Shown piece after piece: positions 16,286 to 25,377 of a stretch of DNA of 44,172 nt. The position numbers and the translations under genes are program-made. The stretch lies in assembly GCF_008245225.1 (NCBI RefSeq), contig NZ_VTAW01000029.1:1-44172 (forward strand), read 5' to 3'. Numbering within the stretch: position 1 is the stretch's first letter; every line of letters begins with the position of its first letter. A model generated the notes under the pieces. That model saw only the letters and a list, made by a program, of their open reading frames with translations. It did not search any database and was not told where the DNA came from. This DNA comes from Natrialba swarupiae (GTDB taxonomy: Archaea > Halobacteriota > Halobacteria > Halobacteriales > Natrialbaceae).

Positions 16286-16723
16286 ATGAACCGGCGCGCC
16301 TACCTCGCGTCCGTCGGAACCGTCGCCTCTGTTGGGCTCGCGGGTTGTACCTCCGTTCTCGGCGTCTTCGAGGACGACCCCTGTGGCGGCGACGGCTGCG
16401 ACGTCGGGATGACGCGCAACGAGTTCGTTCCCGAAGAGTACGAGGTCCGCGTCGGCGAGACGGTCGTCTGGAAGAACACCAGCGGCGCAGACCACACGGT
16501 GACGGCCCTCGAGAACACCCTCCCCGAGGGCGCGGCGTACTTCGCAACCGGCGACTACGAGGACGAGCGGACCGCTCGAGACGCCTGGCACGAGTACCGC
16601 GGCGGTCGCCTCGGCACCCGCGAGACCTACGAGCACACGTTCGAGGTTCCGGGAACGTACGACTACATCTGTGAACCCCACGTCCGAGGCGGTATGGTCG
16701 GGACGATTATCGTAACCGAGTGA
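16286..16723 (+). CDS. halocyanin-like blue copper lipoprotein
   Basis: A 145-residue membrane-anchored cupredoxin that carries electrons between respiratory complexes outside the cytoplasmic membrane. The N-terminus MNRRAYLASVG is Tat-like (RRAYL) and ends in the lipobox GLAGC with Cys21. The plastocyanin/azurin fold is shown by GETVVWKNTSGADHTVTAL and GTYDYICEPHVRGGMVGTIIV. These give the type-1 copper ligands His70, Cys129, His132 and Met137, all present. The insert EGAAYFATGDYEDERTARDA is typical of haloarchaeal halocyanin domains. It is monocistronic, divergent from the pssA-like gene, and is followed by a convergent histidine kinase. Confidence 0.9.
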   Translation: MNRRAYLASVGTVASVGLAGCTSVLGVFEDDPCGGDGCDVGMTRNEFVPEEYEVRVGETVVWKNTSGADHTVTALENTLPEGAAYFATGDYEDERTARDAWHEYRGGRLGTRETYEHTFEVPGTYDYICEPHVRGGMVGTIIVTE

Positions 16724-16869
16724 TCCAGCGACGGCCGCCGACTACTCTCGCTCGAGCGTGTCACAAAATAGCCCCAATACCCTCCGTGACGATTTATCAA
16801 TCGACACGCACGGGTCACACAGTTACCGCAGTTACCGCTAATAAGGTCGGTCTGGCTAATAGGAATTTC

Positions 16870-18279
16870 CTACTCTACAAATTCGACATCCGTAATCTCG
16901 AATTTGGCACCACCCTCAGCTCCGGTCGTGATCTGTAATGACCACTCATGCGCTTCGACGATCTCCTGAACGATTGCCAATCCAAACCCGGTTCCGGTAT
17001 CTGTCGTTGAAACACCCCATTCGAGTGCTGTCTGGCGTTTGCTTGGTGGAACTCCCGGGCCATCGTCTTCCACGAAGAAACCCGACTCATCGTCCAATCG
17101 ATCGACCGTAATCGTGACGTCCGTTCCAGCGTGTTCGATAGCGTTTCTAAATAGGTTCTCGAAAATTTGTGCGAGTCTTATATTATTCGCGTAAATCGTG
17201 ATATCCGTCTCATTGTTGAGGGTTGCCTCGGGCTCAGCAATCGAGTTCCAACACGCTTCGGTTAAATCCGGCAGCGAAATCGGTTCCACCTCGTCTACTG
17301 TCTCCCCGATTCTGGCTAGCTCCAGTAAATTCGTAATGATCTGATCCATCCGCGTTAACGCATCCGATACCGCCTCCAGTTCCTGGTTATCTCCTCTGGA
17401 ACGGGCGGCTTCCAAAAAGCCGTTAGCAACGTTCCATGGGTTTCGAAGGTCGTGTGCAACGATGGAAGCAAAGCGGTCTAGCTGATCATTCTTCCGTCTT
17501 AGTTCCTGCACCTGGGCTTTCCGTTGTGAAATATCCCGAGTATATCCAACAATTCTGATCACGTCACCGTCTACGATGACCGGTTTGACGTGAGACTCAA
17601 CCCACTTTTCATCCGGGCCAACGGTAGCAATTCGATAATCGATTTGAACGGATTGGCCAGCAGAAACGCGTTCCATCGACATCGATACCCGCTCACGGTC
17701 GTCAGGGTGAACCGCCTGGACGAAGACTGACGGAGTGTCTTTGATCATCTCCACTGGTTGCTCGAAGACCGTTTCATACGCCGAATTGATGAATAAAACA
17801 TCACTCCAATCACCATCAAAGATAAACAGGACATCGTCAGCCTGTTCGCTCAGTTCGTGGAGGTGCTGTTCAACTTGATCCGCCCGATGAGCTACCCGAC
17901 GTTGTTCTACAGTGTTGGCGATCTTGGTTGCCAGCAATTCGTACTGTTCCGCAATGGTACCCTTGATCATGTAATCCGTGACTCCCGCACTAATGGCACG
18001 ACTTGCCACCTCCTCGTTTCCCGTATCGGTAAATAGTATAATTGGAATGTTGGGATACTCCATTCGAGCCGCTTCGAGAACATCTAAACCGGTTCCGTCG
18101 CCCAGTTGATAATCACTAACAATACACTCTGTTCGATCCCCTACCTGGTTGAGTCCTTGCTCAACCGAGGTCGCCGCTTGGACACTGAGCCGATTGTTCT
18201 CGCGCTCGAGATTCGTCGCGACCAACCTGGCCAGATCGGGCTCATCGTCGATATGGACGACCTGGATCGATTCAGACAT
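16870..18279 (-). CDS. hybrid response-regulator / PAS / histidine kinase
   Basis: A 469-residue cytoplasmic signalling protein. The receiver domain spans about 5-120 (acidic IDDE, phospho-acceptor Asp56 in IVSDYQLG, FTDT, Lys106 in YMIKG). A PAS domain spans about 140-255 (DVLFIFDG, RIVGYTRDISQRK). A HisKA helix has His276 (FASIVAHDLRNPWNVANGF), and a HATPase domain has the N box LFRNAIEHA, G1 DDGPGVP and G2 GTGFGLAI. This receiver-first layout is common in haloarchaeal kinases. No membrane segment or DNA-binding domain is seen. The gene has more A/T at third positions than its neighbours and few CTCGAG words, suggesting different ancestry. Its partner regulator is not nearby. ATG 18279 was chosen to include the complete receiver domain. 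Confidence 0.9.
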   Translation of the reverse strand: MSESIQVVHIDDEPDLARLVATNLERENNRLSVQAATSVEQGLNQVGDRTECIVSDYQLGDGTGLDVLEAARMEYPNIPIILFTDTGNEEVASRAISAGVTDYMIKGTIAEQYELLATKIANTVEQRRVAHRADQVEQHLHELSEQADDVLFIFDGDWSDVLFINSAYETVFEQPVEMIKDTPSVFVQAVHPDDRERVSMSMERVSAGQSVQIDYRIATVGPDEKWVESHVKPVIVDGDVIRIVGYTRDISQRKAQVQELRRKNDQLDRFASIVAHDLRNPWNVANGFLEAARSRGDNQELEAVSDALTRMDQIITNLLELARIGETVDEVEPISLPDLTEACWNSIAEPEATLNNETDITIYANNIRLAQIFENLFRNAIEHAGTDVTITVDRLDDESGFFVEDDGPGVPPSKRQTALEWGVSTTDTGTGFGLAIVQEIVEAHEWSLQITTGAEGGAKFEITDVEFVE

Positions 18280-18698
18280 GAAAAAATAAAACGACAAGCA
18301 TAGATGAGAATGCTTTGGCCAAACCAATCATATAATTTACTTAACCACAAGTGTCACTCGTGTGTCGAGTGAGATCCCACAATTTCAGCGATAAGAATAC
18401 GGTTGTAATAGACACCCAGTTGTTGGCACGGTTGAAGCCGATGGGGTTTCGTCTTGCTACCGCTGTAACTGGCCAACTGTCGGTGCTCGGTTCGCATGTC
18501 GCTCGATCGGCTGATTCGACAATTTGTGATGGGCCGCAAGACGCGTCAGGGAGAACTCGATGGCGGGATATTCTGAACCGACAGGTACATCACTCGTCTC
18601 CCCTCGAGAGGTTTGCTCTGCTGAACGTTTGATCCGGTTGTCTATCCAGACGACCGTCACGACAGACTTTTCACTACCGGCGAATACCACCTAGTTGT
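18280..18698. other. intergenic region between divergent kinase and thi4 genes
   Basis: No convincing gene. Close to the kinase start is an A/T run (aaaaaataaaa, 18282-18292), and an A/T block tcatataattta (18329-18340) could be the kinase TATA box with a ~30-nt leader. The 90-codon open stretch on the plus strand (18351-18632) has no recognisable motif. Any thi4 promoter should lie near 18665-18675 (gacttttcac), which is only weakly TATA-like. Confidence 0.5.
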
Positions 18699-19628
18699 AT
18701 GAGCGACTTCGAGCAGTTCAGCCAGGTCGGCGAAGCGGATGTAACGCGTGCAATCGGACAGGAGTGGACCGAGGAGTTCATGGACTTCTCGGATTCGGAC
18801 GTCATTATCGTCGGCGGCGGCCCCTCGGGGCTGACCGCCGCGAAGGAACTCGCCGAGCGCGGCGTGAAGGTGATGGTCGTCGAGAAGAACAACTATCTCG
18901 GCGGCGGCTTCTGGCTCGGCGGCTTCCTGATGAACAAGGTGACGGTGCGAGATCCCGCCCAGAAGGTCCTCGACGAACTCGACGTCTCCTACAAGGAGTC
19001 CCAGGACAGCGAGGACCTCTACGTCGCCAACGGTCCGGAGGCCTGTTCCGGGCTCATCAAAGCCGCCTGTGACGCCGGCGCGAAGATGCAGAACATGACC
19101 GAGTTCACGGACATCGTCATCCGCGAGGACCACCGCGTCTCGGGAATCGTCATGAACTGGACGCCAGTCCACGCGCTCCCCCGCGAGATCACCTGCGTCG
19201 ACCCGATCGCCGTCGAGGCCGACCTCGTTATCGACGCGACGGGCCACGACGCGATGGCGATCACCAAACTCGACGAGCGCGGGGTCCTCGACGCCCCCGG
19301 CATTCAGGACGCCAAAGAGCGCGGCCAGGTCATGGACCAGACCGATTCGGACACCTACGGCGCGCCCGGCCACGACTCGCCCGGCCACGACTCGATGTGG
19401 GTCGGCAAAAGCGAGGACGCCGTCGTCGAACACACTGGCCTCGTCCACGACGGCCTGATCGCGACCGGGATGGCCACCGCGACGACCTACGGCCTGCCGC
19501 GGATGGGTCCAACCTTCGGTGCCATGCTCGTCTCGGGCAAACGCGCCGCCCAGGTCGCCCTCGACGAACTCGAGGTCGACGCTCCCGAGGTCGAACTGAC
19601 CTCGCGCGCTCAGCCGGCCGACGACTGA
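18699..19628 (+). CDS. thi4: thiamine thiazole synthase Thi4, cysteine (sulfur-donor) type
   Basis: A 309-residue FAD/NAD-type flavoprotein fold that makes the thiazole moiety of thiamine from NAD+, glycine and sulfur. The dinucleotide-binding loop is [15 protein letters not shown] (34-48), then [20 protein letters not shown] (glycine/NAD pocket). Cys166 in PREITCVDP aligns with the sulfur-donating Cys of yeast THI4 and of the Haloferax enzyme, whereas methanogen Thi4 has His there and uses sulfide. This predicts a single-turnover or Cys-dependent enzyme. [18 protein letters not shown] near the C-terminus is also conserved in the family. It is monocistronic. Published work on Haloferax links thi4 to the regulator ThiR, but I cannot identify an operator here. 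Confidence 0.95.
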   Translation: MSDFEQFSQVGEADVTRAIGQEWTEEFMDFSDSDVIIVGGGPSGLTAAKELAERGVKVMVVEKNNYLGGGFWLGGFLMNKVTVRDPAQKVLDELDVSYKESQDSEDLYVANGPEACSGLIKAACDAGAKMQNMTEFTDIVIREDHRVSGIVMNWTPVHALPREITCVDPIAVEADLVIDATGHDAMAITKLDERGVLDAPGIQDAKERGQVMDQTDSDTYGAPGHDSPGHDSMWVGKSEDAVVEHTGLVHDGLIATGMATATTYGLPRMGPTFGAMLVSGKRAAQVALDELEVDAPEVELTSRAQPADD

Positions 19629-19986
19629 TTGCCGGTCGATCGCCTGCCGTTCTGCGATCGACGGGAAAAACTCGTAGCAATCCGTACGAATCCTCGTAGA
19701 CCGAATCCCGTACCACGAGTAACACGTTACCGTAGTCCCGATCGACGACGTACACGGCGTCCCGGAGAGCAAACAGTGCCCTCCGCAAGCGCCTCGTCTC
19801 ACGCCCCCGACTCCGTCTTTGTTCCCGTTCAGTGTCTTTCCGGCTCGAGTTCGGGCAGAGACAGGAGTCGTCTACCGATGTCCCCCCCTGCGTCCCGCCA
19901 GAACGGGCGTCGAACCTCGATCGATAGTGACATTTCGGTCTACCAATAACGGATGAAATAATGCGATACCAGTTGCCGAACCGTCG
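19629..19986. other. intergenic region upstream of the AAA ATPase
   Basis: No supported gene. A minus-strand frame with a short protein-like patch (ALFALRDAVYVVDRDYGN, about 19720-19780) is open but runs through thi4 and the AAA gene without a sensible start. Near the end, gaaataatg (19955-19963) is about 28 nt before ATG 19987 and is the likely TATA box of the next gene. Confidence 0.5.
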
Positions 19987-22596
19987 ATGCTGTTCGCCGC
20001 TCCGGGAGGTGACCGGGCGCGAATGATTCCAGCCGAGATCGAGATCGATCGCGCTCTCCCCTCCGGGGGACGGGTCAAACACGCACTCCAGTCTTACACC
20101 GAGCAAGCCGTCGGAGCAGACGCCGATATCACGCGATTTCACCGCGTATTCTACCCCGTCTTTCGCGTCGAGTACGAGTACGAACGGTCAGGACGACTCC
20201 CCTGGGGCGAGGAGACCGTCCGTGACGTGACACTGATCGACGGACTGTGGACCGACAATCACGGACCGCTCCAGCGATACCGGGCCGAAACCGACTCCAT
20301 CGAGACGGTTTCACTCGCCGCGTACGATTTCGGCATGGACCGGGCAGGTCTCGGCCGGTCGGTGTTGCTCGACTTCCAGGTGCCAACCCAGCGAGCGGCG
20401 GCGTTGCTCCCGAACCGACTCGAGGGGATCGCCGAATCCAAGGCGTTCGCCGATCCATCGTCGATAACGTCGTCGTTCGAGGAGCAGTTGACCGAGGCGT
20501 TCGGCCTTCCCGACGACCTCGAGCCCGGATCGTTCCGCGGCGTCGCCGACGTGAGCCGGCTCTATCTCCCGTTCTGGGTCTGCGAAGTGTACCGGCCCGA
20601 GAGTCGGGATCTCATCGGTGCCGTGCGAACGGTCGACGACGCTCGAACCGACGGCGAGTCACCACACGAGTGGCTCTCCACGTTCTTCCGGGAGGACAAC
20701 AGTCGGCTCGCACGCTACGCACACACCTCGATCCGCCGAGCGATCGATCCGCCGGAACCGACGGAAAGCCAGGATTCGGACATCGATGGAAACGGGTCGG
20801 TCGACGACCACGCTTCAGATCCCGCCACCGAACGCGTCTCCGAGACCGATGCGGGCGAGAGATCCGACACCTCGAGTGCGACGAACGAGCGGGGGGCGGA
20901 CGAACCGTCCGACTCCGCCGGAACCGCGGAGCCGAGAGATTGCCAATCGGAGTCGAACGAACCGATCCAGCCCGAAGACGCCGAACTCGACGCCGCGACG
21001 CTCGTCGATCCGAGTCCGGACCGATGTTTCGGCGACGTCGGCGGCATGGCCGACCTCGAGCGGACGCTCCGACGATCCGTGATCGGCCCCGTCCAGCAAC
21101 CGGAGACGTTCCGGGAGTACGGCCTCGATCCCGTCTCCGGGGTCTTGCTTCACGGCCCACCGGGCTGTGGAAAGACCTACGTTGCCGGTGCGCTCGCTGG
21201 CGAACTCGAGTACGCGTTCCTCGAGGTGACGCCGGCGGATCTCTCGAGTAAGTACATGGGGAAGCCGGCCGAAAACGTCCAGGACGCGTTCGCGATCGCC
21301 GAGGCCAACGCGCCCTGCGTGCTCTTTCTCGACGAGATCGACGCGATCGCCAGCGCCCGCGAAGACCAATCGAGTACGAGCGAACGCGGCATGGTCAACC
21401 AGCTACTCACCGAACTCGAGGACGTCTCCGAGGACGTACTGGTACTCGCCGCGACGAACCTCCTCTCGGACGTCGACGACGCCATCGTCAGGACGGGGCG
21501 GTTCGACGAACACGTCGAGGTTCCGCCGCCGGACGTTCCCGCACGCCGGGAGATTCTCCGGATCCACCTCGAAGGACGACCGCTCGCGGACGATCTCGAT
21601 CTGGATTCCGTCGTCGATCTGACGGCTGGCTACGCGGCGAGCGATCTCGAGTACATCGCGACCGACGCCGCACGGCGTGCGCTTCGAGACGGCGAGGCGA
21701 TCGGAACGGATCACGTCCTCGCGGCGGCTGAGGACGTCGACTCGAGCGTACCGGACTGGGCCGGCTCCGCGCTGGGCGACGGAAAAACTCTCACGCAACC
21801 GGACGACGTCGATCTGAGCGCGCGATCGCTGGTGACGCCGAGCGTCGACAGACAGTTCGACGACGTCGGCGGTATGGACGGGCTCAAGGACCGCCTCGAG
21901 GAGACCGTCATCGATCCGCTCGAGAACGCAGGACAGTACGCCGAGTACGGGCTGGGCGTGACAACCGGCGTCATGCTGTTCGGCCCGCCGGGCTGTGGAA
22001 AAACCCACATTGCGGGCGCGCTCGCGGGCGAACTCGACTTCGCGTTCCTCGACGTAACGCCCGCTGACCTGACGAGCAAGTGGATGGGCAAACCCGCCCG
22101 GAACGTCGCCGATCTCTTCGAGATCGCCCGACAGAACGAGCCGTGTCTGGTCTTTCTCGACGAGATCGACGGCATCGCCAGCGCTCGGGGCGGGAGCGAC
22201 GGAACCAGCCAGCGCCAGATGGTCAACCAGTTACTCACCGAACTCGACGGACTCGAGGACGAGGACGTCGTCGTCGTCGCCGCGACGAATCTCCTCTCGG
22301 ACGTCGACGACGCCATCGTCCGCTCCGGACGGTTCGACGAGCGGATCGAAGTGCCACCGCCGGACGCGACGGCGCGTCGAGAGATCCTCGAGGTCCACCT
22401 CCGAGAGCGGCCCGTCGCGGACGACTGTCGCTGGGACGACGTCGTCGAGTACACAGACGGCTACGCGGCGAGCGACCTCGCCTTGCTCGCGGACAACGCC
22501 GCCCGGACGGCGATGCAAGCCGGCGACCAGGTTCGCGAACGACACCTCCTCGAGGGGGTTTCGGAGACGGCCTCGAGCATCGACGGCTGGTCGTAG
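19987..22596 (+). CDS. double AAA+ ATPase (Cdc48-like) with atypical N-terminal domain
   Basis: An 869-residue protein with two complete AAA modules. D1 has Walker A GPPGCGKT (390-397), Walker B CVLFLDEID (444-452) and the second region of homology ATNLLSDVDDAIVRTGRFDE (489-508) with both Arg fingers. D2 has Walker A GPPGCGKT (666-673), Walker B LVFLDEID and the same ATNLLSDVDD..RSGRFDE. Pore-loop residues are KYMGKP in D1 and KWMGKP in D2. Unlike Cdc48/VAT there is no recognisable double-psi-barrel N-domain. Residues 1-255 contain FHRVFYPVFRVEYEYERSG and VSRLYLPFWVCEVYRP, beta-rich segments of a kind I cannot assign. A ~90-residue Ser/Asp/Glu-rich linker (255-345) joins them to D1. It is likely an ATP-driven unfoldase or remodelling machine; the substrate is unknown. 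A TATA-like site supports ATG 19987; ATG 20023 is an alternative. Confidence 0.88.
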   Translation: MLFAAPGGDRARMIPAEIEIDRALPSGGRVKHALQSYTEQAVGADADITRFHRVFYPVFRVEYEYERSGRLPWGEETVRDVTLIDGLWTDNHGPLQRYRAETDSIETVSLAAYDFGMDRAGLGRSVLLDFQVPTQRAAALLPNRLEGIAESKAFADPSSITSSFEEQLTEAFGLPDDLEPGSFRGVADVSRLYLPFWVCEVYRPESRDLIGAVRTVDDARTDGESPHEWLSTFFREDNSRLARYAHTSIRRAIDPPEPTESQDSDIDGNGSVDDHASDPATERVSETDAGERSDTSSATNERGADEPSDSAGTAEPRDCQSESNEPIQPEDAELDAATLVDPSPDRCFGDVGGMADLERTLRRSVIGPVQQPETFREYGLDPVSGVLLHGPPGCGKTYVAGALAGELEYAFLEVTPADLSSKYMGKPAENVQDAFAIAEANAPCVLFLDEIDAIASAREDQSSTSERGMVNQLLTELEDVSEDVLVLAATNLLSDVDDAIVRTGRFDEHVEVPPPDVPARREILRIHLEGRPLADDLDLDSVVDLTAGYAASDLEYIATDAARRALRDGEAIGTDHVLAAAEDVDSSVPDWAGSALGDGKTLTQPDDVDLSARSLVTPSVDRQFDDVGGMDGLKDRLEETVIDPLENAGQYAEYGLGVTTGVMLFGPPGCGKTHIAGALAGELDFAFLDVTPADLTSKWMGKPARNVADLFEIARQNEPCLVFLDEIDGIASARGGSDGTSQRQMVNQLLTELDGLEDEDVVVVAATNLLSDVDDAIVRSGRFDERIEVPPPDATARREILEVHLRERPVADDCRWDDVVEYTDGYAASDLALLADNAARTAMQAGDQVRERHLLEGVSETASSIDGWS

Positions 22597-22689
22597 GGAT
22601 TATCGGCAAAGCGCAGCGATTCTGCACACGTGACCGAGTGACGGTCCGCAAGCAGAGACCCGCAGCCGTAGCGGAGGCGACACTCGACG

Positions 22690-23832
22690 TCAGAGTGCGT
22701 GGAACTCGATCGCCATCCCCTGTCCGTGGCCGACACACTCGGTGGCGAGTCCGAGTTCGCCATCCCGTCGGCGCAGTTCGTGAAGCAGGGTCACGGGCAG
22801 TCTCGCTCCTGACGCACCGAGCGGGTGGCCGAGTGCGATCGCGCCGCCGTTGACGTTGAAGACCGCGTCGTCGAAGCCGAGTTCGCGCTTGCAGTACAGC
22901 GTCTGCGAGGCGAAGGCTTCGTTCAACTCGACGAGGTCGTAGTCGTCGGGGTCGCGTCCGGTCCGCTCCTCGAGTCGCCCCACGGCGTGGACCGGCCCGA
23001 CGCCCATGATCGTGGGGTCGACGCCCGCGACCTCGTGATCCCCGACGACGGCCAGCGGCTCGAGCCCGTGCTCCTCGGCGAACGCGCGGCTGGTCACGAG
23101 CAGGGCTGCCGCTCCGTCACTGATCTGCGAGGCGTTGCCGGGCGTGACGCTGCCGTCCTCGGCGAACACCGTCGGGAGATCGGCGAGCGCCTCGAGGGAC
23201 GTATCGGGTCGAATGCATTCGTCAGTGTCGACGACCGTTCCATCGACGTCGACAGGAACGATCTCGTCGTCGAAGCGGCCTGATTCGGTCGCTGCGGCCG
23301 CGCGTTCGTGGCTCCGCAGCGCGTACTCGTCCTGAGCCTTGCGGGAAACGTCGAACCGATCGGCGACCGCCTCGGCGGTCGCACCCATCCCGAGCGACTC
23401 GAGAGCGTAGCGCTCGCCGAGGTCGGGGTGAACGTTGTCGACGTTACCCTCGATGGCGACCCGACTCATGTTTTCGACGCCGCCGACGAGAAGACAGCGC
23501 CGCTGGCCGCTCGCGACGGCGTCGGCGGCGCGGGCGATCGCCGCCGCGGAGGAGGCACACCACCGGTTGATCGTCGCGCCGGGGACCGACTCGAGGCCGA
23601 CGAGCATCGCGACGACTCGCGCGAGGTTGTTCCCCTGTTCGGCACGCTGCTGGGCGACTCCCCACAGGAGGTCGTCGACGTCGGCACCCTCGAGGCCGGT
23701 GCGCTCGAGGATCGTTTCGACGAGCGGGACGGAGAGATCCTCGCTGCGGACGTCGGCGAATACGCCGCCCTCGCGGCCCTGCGGCGTTCGCACCGCTTCG
23801 ACGACGACGGGCGTTGGCGTGTGCGCCGACAT
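22690..23832 (-). CDS. acetyl-CoA acetyltransferase / 3-ketoacyl-CoA thiolase
   Basis: A 380-residue thiolase that cleaves a 3-oxoacyl-CoA with CoA, or condenses two acetyl-CoA. The acyl-accepting Cys92 is in [21 protein letters not shown] is at 304-308, the catalytic His336 in [16 protein letters not shown], and Cys366 in [12 protein letters not shown]. The last motif reads CVGHGQG where CxGGGxG is usual. It starts 1 nt after the TAG of the upstream aminotransferase gene, so the two are translationally coupled. In this context it probably performs the last step, releasing acetyl-CoA from the product of the CoA-transferase/ligase reactions encoded nearby (inference). Confidence 0.9.
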   Translation of the reverse strand: MSAHTPTPVVVEAVRTPQGREGGVFADVRSEDLSVPLVETILERTGLEGADVDDLLWGVAQQRAEQGNNLARVVAMLVGLESVPGATINRWCASSAAAIARAADAVASGQRRCLLVGGVENMSRVAIEGNVDNVHPDLGERYALESLGMGATAEAVADRFDVSRKAQDEYALRSHERAAAATESGRFDDEIVPVDVDGTVVDTDECIRPDTSLEALADLPTVFAEDGSVTPGNASQISDGAAALLVTSRAFAEEHGLEPLAVVGDHEVAGVDPTIMGVGPVHAVGRLEERTGRDPDDYDLVELNEAFASQTLYCKRELGFDDAVFNVNGGAIALGHPLGASGARLPVTLLHELRRRDGELGLATECVGHGQGMAIEFHAL

Positions 23833-23833
23833 G

Positions 23834-25165
23834 CTATCGGCTCGCATCGACAGCGGCTCGTAGCCCCTCGAGTGCGCGCTCCAGTTGCTCGCGGGAGATC
23901 GACAGCGGCGGCTGGAGGCGCACGACGTTCTTGTGGTAGCCGCCGACGCCGGCGACGATCTGCTCCTCTTCGCGGAGATAGTCGGCGATGGCGGCGGCGC
24001 GTTTCGGCGCCGGCGCCGGGACGTCCGCGGGGCCGGGACCGCGCTCGTCGGGAGCGACGATCTCGAGGCCCCACATGAGCCCGCGGCCGCGAACGTCGCC
24101 GACGACATCGTACTCGTCCGCGAGCACGCCGAGGTGCTCGGCGAGCCACTCGCCCTGATCGCGCGCGTTGGCGATGACGTCGTCCTCGAGGCGATCGATA
24201 GTGGCGAGCGCGGCGGCACAGCTGACGGGGTTGCCGCCGAACGTCGAGAGGTGGTCGCCGGACTCGAACGCGTCCGCGATCTCGGCCGACGCGGTGAACG
24301 CGCCGAGGGGGAGCCCGTTGGCGATCCCTTTCGCCTGAGTCAGGATGTCCGGCTCGACGTCGACGTGATCGACCGCCCAGAACTCGCCGGTCCGGCCGTA
24401 GCCGGTCTGGACCTCGTCGGCGATCAGCACGCCCCCGTGGTCGCGGGCAATCTCGGCGACGCGCTCGAGGTAGTCCGCGGGCGGGACGATGATGCCGCCC
24501 TCGCCCATGACCGGTTCGACGACGACGGCAGCGATCTCGCCGCTGGTGTGGGTGCCGATCGTGCGCTCGAGGTCCGCGGCGGCGGCCGCCGCGAACGCCG
24601 CGTCGTCGAGGTCACGGTGTGGCGAGCGATATTTGTCGGGTGCGGGGGCGTGCACCACGTCGTTGATCGTCGACCCCATCCCGTGTTTGTAGGCGTGGTT
24701 GCCGGTGAGCGCGAGGCTGCCGAGCGTGCGGCCGTGGAACCCCATCTCGAGGGCGACGACCTCCTGATTCCCGGTGTACTTTCGAGCGAGTTTGATCGCG
24801 CCCTCGACGGCTTCCGTCCCGGAGTTACAGAAGAACGACTTCTGTAAGTCGCCGGGAGTCAGCTCCGCGAGCCGTTCCGCGAGCTCGGCGACGGGTTGGT
24901 TCGGGTGAACGTACGAGCAGCCGTGGACGAACGTCTCGAGTTGTTCCGTCGCGGCCTCGACGACGGCCTCGTCGTTGTGGCCGAGGTTGGCGACGGAGAT
25001 GCCCGAGAACAGGTCGAGGTACTCCGTGCCTTCGAAATCCTCGAGGGTGCAGTTCGACGCACGCTCGACCGGCACGTTCAGCGACTTCCAGATCGGCATG
25101 ACGTACTCGTCGTAGGCCGCTTCGACGTCGGCGTTCGACGGTTCGGTAGTGGTCTCTCGTTTCAT
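23834..25165 (-). CDS. class III PLP aminotransferase (omega-amino acid / GABA type)
   Basis: A 443-residue fold-type I aminotransferase. It has NSGTEAVEGAIKLARKYTG (phosphate-binding loop), MGFHGRTLGSLALTG, DEVQTGYGRTG with Asp250 contacting the PLP nitrogen, and Lys279 (TQAKGIANGLPLGA) forming the Schiff base. VRLQPPLSIS at the C-terminus is family-typical. Such enzymes move the terminal amino group of omega-amino acids or diamines to pyruvate or 2-oxoglutarate; AGXT2-, GABA- and beta-alanine-type specificities cannot be separated by eye. It is the first gene of a two-gene unit with the thiolase. Its upstream region holds an inverted repeat at 25193-25207. Confidence 0.9.
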   Translation of the reverse strand: MKRETTTEPSNADVEAAYDEYVMPIWKSLNVPVERASNCTLEDFEGTEYLDLFSGISVANLGHNDEAVVEAATEQLETFVHGCSYVHPNQPVAELAERLAELTPGDLQKSFFCNSGTEAVEGAIKLARKYTGNQEVVALEMGFHGRTLGSLALTGNHAYKHGMGSTINDVVHAPAPDKYRSPHRDLDDAAFAAAAAADLERTIGTHTSGEIAAVVVEPVMGEGGIIVPPADYLERVAEIARDHGGVLIADEVQTGYGRTGEFWAVDHVDVEPDILTQAKGIANGLPLGAFTASAEIADAFESGDHLSTFGGNPVSCAAALATIDRLEDDVIANARDQGEWLAEHLGVLADEYDVVGDVRGRGLMWGLEIVAPDERGPGPADVPAPAPKRAAAIADYLREEEQIVAGVGGYHKNVVRLQPPLSISREQLERALEGLRAAVDASR

Positions 25166-25186
25166 ATATTGGTAGCCGTATCAGCG

Positions 25187-25207
25187 AACTAGTTGAACAT
25201 TGTTAAA
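25187..25207. promoter_or_regulatory. promoter/operator region of the aminotransferase-thiolase unit
   Basis: AACTAGTT (25187-25194) is an 8-bp palindrome. TTGAACATTGTTAAA (25193-25207) is an imperfect inverted repeat (7-1-7, one mismatch). Both lie 22-42 nt upstream of the minus-strand ATG at 25165, where the TATA/BRE should be, so a bound regulator would block or recruit transcription factors (inference). Confidence 0.4.
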
Positions 25208-25330
25208 TGAGGCCAAAAAGCTATCGCCGCCAGTCGTCGTGAATACCTGATACGATCTCGGAATTTCCGAGTGGGTCGTGCAGTTAGATGGGTTTTGGAT
25301 ACGCGGTTGGACTGGATATCCCTCCCCGCA

Positions 25331-25338
25331 GTTTAAGG
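25331..25338 (+). promoter_or_regulatory. possible TATA box of the acyl-CoA ligase gene
   Basis: gtttaagg (25331-25338) would place the transcription start near 25360. That argues against ATG 25288 and ATG 25351 and for the ATG at 25378. The match to a TATA box is modest. Confidence 0.35.
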
Positions 25339-25377
25339 ACCGGAAACGCGATGGGTGATACAACTGTAATCCAGACC

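Noticed and set aside
18351-18632. 93-codon plus-strand frame upstream of thi4
   Set aside because: No motif, mixed composition, and it lies where promoter elements are expected.
19330-20142. 270-codon minus-strand frame with a protein-like patch (ALFALRDAVYVVDRDYGN)
   Set aside because: It overlaps the ends of both thi4 and the AAA gene, and most of it is Arg/Ser-rich. No start or promoter fits, and the patch is too short to call.
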